16,460 bases of DNA from an uncultured Erysipelotrichaceae bacterium. Its GTDB lineage: Bacteria > Bacillota_I > Bacilli_A > RF39 > UBA660. A program made the position numbers and the translations under genes. Within the stretch, counting starts at the first letter, position 1; each line of letters starts with the position of its first letter. Of this stretch, positions 14,514-16,460 are shown piece by piece. Location of the stretch: NCBI GenBank assembly GCA_902795755.1, contig CADBMO010000117.1, positions 1 to 16,460 on the forward strand, written 5' to 3'. The notes under the pieces were generated by a model, which ran no database searches, was not told the DNA's origin, and saw only the letters and a list, made by a program, of their open reading frames with translations.

Positions 14514-15216
14514 AATACTATGGAGTGGTATAACTGGAAGAACGGGTACTTGTGCAATAGAAAGAGCCAAAGACTGTAATTATGCTGAAATAGTTGCAGG
14601 TATTTGTAGAAGTGATAATAATTACTATAATTATAATGAACTTTATAGTGTCAAAGAAGATTTTGATATTATTATTGATTTTTCGCACAAAGACAGTTTC
14701 GATAAAGTACTTGATTTTGCAATAGATAAGAAAAAACCAATTATAATAGGTACTGCTGGTTTAACTGAGGAACAAGAAAAAAGATTTGTTGATGCCTCAA
14801 GTATAATACCAGTGTTTCGAGGTGGTAATTTTAGATTCTTTGTTAAAAAGTTTATTGATGCGGTAGTAGAATATGCAAAAGACCATGATGATTTAACCAT
14901 TGTTGAAACACATTATAAAAATAAGAAAGTACCGAGTGAAACTGCTAAAGTTGTAGTTCAAAAAGTAAAAGAAAAAACTGGTAAAGATATGAAAATAGAA
15001 TCTCATCTTTTATATGAAGAAAGAATTAATGATTGGAGAGTTGATGATTTACATTGTAGGGTAGTAGGTTTTGAAGAACTTGCCGATGATTTATTAAAAA
15101 TTGCATATTTAATGAAAGATAAACCCGCAAATGGGGTATATGATTTAGATAGATTACTAGATGAATCAAAAGAATTAATATATAAAGATAATGAGGATAA
15201 TTACAAAATAAAGTAG
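14494..15216 (+). CDS. Divergent dihydrodipicolinate reductase (DapB)-like protein
   Basis: A 240-residue Rossmann-fold protein resembling DapB, which reduces a dipicolinate intermediate of lysine and meso-DAP synthesis with NAD(P)H. Visible matches are the dinucleotide-binding start ILWSGITGRTGTCAIE (glycines 12, 15 and 18), DIIIDFSHKDS (58-68), IIIGTAGLTEEQ (83-94), RGGNF (109-113), and the C-terminal RVVGFEELADDLLKIAYL. The active-site motif, normally HHxxKxDxPSGTA, reads H140-Y-K-N-K-K-V-P-S-E-T-A here: second His is Tyr, the Asp is lost, one residue is missing, and Gly of SGT is Glu. It may be an altered-specificity reductase or a non-catalytic relative. No other lysine-pathway gene is nearby. 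Confidence 0.75.
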   Translation: MSKEKVRILWSGITGRTGTCAIERAKDCNYAEIVAGICRSDNNYYNYNELYSVKEDFDIIIDFSHKDSFDKVLDFAIDKKKPIIIGTAGLTEEQEKRFVDASSIIPVFRGGNFRFFVKKFIDAVVEYAKDHDDLTIVETHYKNKKVPSETAKVVVQKVKEKTGKDMKIESHLLYEERINDWRVDDLHCRVVGFEELADDLLKIAYLMKDKPANGVYDLDRLLDESKELIYKDNEDNYKIK

Positions 15217-15225
15217 TGTGATATT

Positions 15226-15852
15226 ATGAAGAAGAATAAATTAATACTATTTGACTGGGGTGGAATAGTAGAACCACAGAAAGAAGGGTTTATAAAAACG
15301 TTTAAAACGTTATTTAAAACCTTAGGTTATGATAAAGATGATGTTATTGATATCTTAAAAAACTATCATTTATCATCAATACGTACTTTAGATGAGTATG
15401 AAAGTATTTTTGAAAATATGAAAAAAGATTTTAATATTTCATGTACGTTTGATCAATATTTAAATCTATATACCGAGTTATTTGATAAAATTATCTATTA
15501 TAAGGATGTAGCAGAGTATGAATCCTCATTAAAAGATAAATGTAATATAGGAATACTTTCGAACCTGTCGGTAATTGATCATGATAGAATTGATAAGCAA
15601 CTTAATCTTAAAAACTATGATTACGTATTTTTATCATATGAATTGGGTTGTCAAAAACCTAATAAAGAAATATATGAAAAAGTTCAAAGCATGCTTCCTT
15701 TTAATAAAGAAGATATATTATTTGTTGATGATTTGGAAAAAAACATTAACGCTGCTAAAGAAATGGGTTGGAATACATGCCTAGCAAATGGACTAGAACT
15801 TGATAAAATAAAAAAAGCTTGTGAATGTTTTATAAATAAAGAAAATGATTAA
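15226..15852 (+). CDS. HAD-superfamily hydrolase (subfamily IA-like)
   Basis: A 208-residue haloacid dehalogenase-type phosphatase with a helical cap (about 18-95). Motif I is FDWGGIV with nucleophile D10; the usual second Asp of DxD is Gly, as in the FDxGN/FDxGG branch that includes YihX. Motif II is S112 in ILSNLS, motif III is K144 in GCQKPNKEIY, and motif IV is D168-D169 in LFVDDLEKNINAAKEMGW. The family removes phosphate from small metabolites; the substrate is unknown. It starts 9 nt after the dapB-like stop codon with a weak GTGAT binding site, so it is the third gene of that operon. Its stop codon lies in the loop of the terminator. Confidence 0.85.
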   Translation: MKKNKLILFDWGGIVEPQKEGFIKTFKTLFKTLGYDKDDVIDILKNYHLSSIRTLDEYESIFENMKKDFNISCTFDQYLNLYTELFDKIIYYKDVAEYESSLKDKCNIGILSNLSVIDHDRIDKQLNLKNYDYVFLSYELGCQKPNKEIYEKVQSMLPFNKEDILFVDDLEKNINAAKEMGWNTCLANGLELDKIKKACECFINKEND

Positions 15853-15865
15853 TCATTTTCTTTTT
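15841..15865 (+). terminator. Terminator of the HAD operon, with the stop codon in its loop
   Basis: GAAAATGA (15841-15848), loop TTAA, TCATTTTC (15853-15860), then TTTTT. The full 20 bases form a perfect palindrome, and the stop codon TAA (15850-15852) sits in the loop. Confidence 0.8.
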
Positions 15866-15883
15866 ACGTAATACATATGTAAA

Positions 15884-15912
15884 TTGACAAAGTATAAAAA
15901 AATTGAGATAAT
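15884..15912 (+). promoter_or_regulatory. Promoter of gpsB (and probably rnpB)
   Basis: Consensus TTGACA (15884-15889), 17 nt, then GATAAT (15907-15912) preceded by TGa. Predicted leader about 15 nt, then AGAGGTGAT (15922-15930). No separate strong promoter is clear for rnpB, so this one may serve both. Confidence 0.8.
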
Positions 15913-15934
15913 TAATTAAGCAGAGGTGATAAAT

Positions 15935-16258
15935 ATGTTTAATGATAGAATTTCTTTAACACCACAAGATATTTATGAACAAGATTTTAAAATTGATACA
16001 AGGGGTTATCGCTTACAAGAAGTTGATAAATTCTTGGATAGAATTATAAAAGATTATGTAGAGTTTATAAATATTATTAAAGAATTAAAGGGTGAAAATA
16101 AGGAATTAGCAGATGAAAATTTGTCTTTAAAACATGAGTTAAGAAATTTAAGGGCAAATATCGATATCGTAAAGAAAAATGAAAAGGAAATTACTAACGT
16201 TGATATATTAAGACGTTTATCACAACTGGAAAAGTATATTTATGAAAAAGAAGAATAA
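15935..16258 (+). CDS. gpsB: Cell division regulator GpsB
   Basis: A 107-residue DivIVA-like protein that links septal and lateral wall synthesis, in Bacillus by shuttling PBP1 (PonA). The N-terminal lipid-binding/PBP-binding domain shows ISLTPQDIYEQDFKIDTRGYRLQEVDKFLDRIIKDY, with the conserved RGYR..EVD..LD pattern. A coiled coil follows (about 40-83), then the short C-terminal trimerisation segment NVDILRRLSQLEKYIY. Bacillus GpsB has 98 residues. The start is ATG 15935, after AGAGGTGAT; an in-frame GTG at 15926 is part of that binding site and is rejected. As in Bacillus, rnpB follows at once. Its client gene ponA is in the same neighbourhood. Confidence 0.92.
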   Translation: MFNDRISLTPQDIYEQDFKIDTRGYRLQEVDKFLDRIIKDYVEFINIIKELKGENKELADENLSLKHELRNLRANIDIVKKNEKEITNVDILRRLSQLEKYIYEKEE

Positions 16259-16460
16259 TGTTTTTTATGCAAACGCTGCTAACTAGTTTAGTAGAGGAAA
16301 GTCCACGCTCACACGAATCTGTGATTGATCGTAGTGTTCATGCCAAGGGAAAAAATAACCTTGGGTAGAGTAATCTAACGGCGCCGAGGTAATCTAAGTC
16401 TTTGATATGATTATATTAGGCATAAAGTGCCAAAGTGACGATGTCTTTTAGAAATGAAAG
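16259..16460 (+). ncRNA. rnpB: RNase P RNA, class B (3' partial)
   Basis: The catalytic RNA that trims tRNA 5' leaders. The universal GAGGAAAGTCC core (16294-16304) is present, followed by ACGCTCACACG and then GTAGTGTTCATGCC, in the order of Bacillus-type RNase P RNA. AAGTGCCAAAGTGACGATGTC (from 16425) corresponds to the conserved AAGTGCCACAGTGACGAAGTC region. Class B rather than A fits the Bacillota setting. About half of the expected length (near 400 nt) is visible; the rest lies beyond the window. The 5' end is estimated by alignment from memory with the Bacillus RNA and could be off by several bases, possibly overlapping the gpsB stop. Confidence 0.93.

Noticed and set aside
15926..15934. 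GTG start for gpsB adding three residues
   Set aside because: The GTG is part of the AGAGGTGAT ribosome binding site; ATG 15935 gives the normal GpsB N-terminus.
1..16460. CRISPR arrays, tRNA genes, insertion sequences
   Set aside because: No regularly spaced direct repeats, no tRNA-like cloverleaf and no transposase were seen on either strand.

Overview
The window looks like chromosome from an uncultured, very low-GC, walled Bacillota bacterium. The best guess is a Bacilli lineage near the Mollicutes (RF39 or Erysipelotrichia type, common in guts). I infer this from the extreme A/T bias, GGAGG-type ribosome binding sites, a class B RNase P RNA, and the Bacillus-type neighbourhood dnaD / ponA-recU / gpsB-rnpB. 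It has a cell wall (PBP1A, GpsB, sortase), so it is not a true mollicute. The standard code fits: every tryptophan is TGG and no gene is interrupted by TGA.

Region 1 (1-4975, + strand) is the end of a cell-surface polysaccharide operon: a polysaccharide pyruvyl transferase-like protein cut by the window edge, a GT4 glycosyltransferase, and then a GT-C membrane transferase, a GtrB-like Und-P-sugar synthase and a GtrA-like flippase. The last three form a classic three-part extracytoplasmic glycosylation module. Adjacent genes overlap or nearly touch, and a terminator follows at about 5001-5030.

Region 2 (5036-7151) is a surface display pair: a thioester-domain/Cna-B adhesin with an LPRTG sorting signal and an overlapping sortase. 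An inverted repeat of 15-bp arms (one mismatch) lies upstream.

Region 3 (7152-12772) is housekeeping: HU, CCA-adding enzyme, DnaD, then the opposing recU-ponA operon. dnaD and ponA converge on a perfect bidirectional terminator.

Region 4 (12773-15865) sits between recU-ponA and gpsB-rnpB, which lie closer together in Bacillus. It holds a 30-codon ORF with a holin-like gene, a dinD homologue whose promoter spacer contains a LexA-type operator, and an operon of an unknown 91-aa protein, a divergent DapB-like protein and a HAD hydrolase.

Region 5 (15866-16460) is gpsB and the 5' half of rnpB, which runs off the window.

Most promoters I can see share one compact plan: an extended -10 (TGn plus a TATAAT-like hexamer) placed 15-22 nt before the start codon, giving very short leaders. 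Two terminators contain the stop codon of the gene they end. The most rewarding places to look are the SOS-controlled dinD beside recU, the holin-like cassette, the degenerate DapB, and the thioester adhesin/sortase pair.
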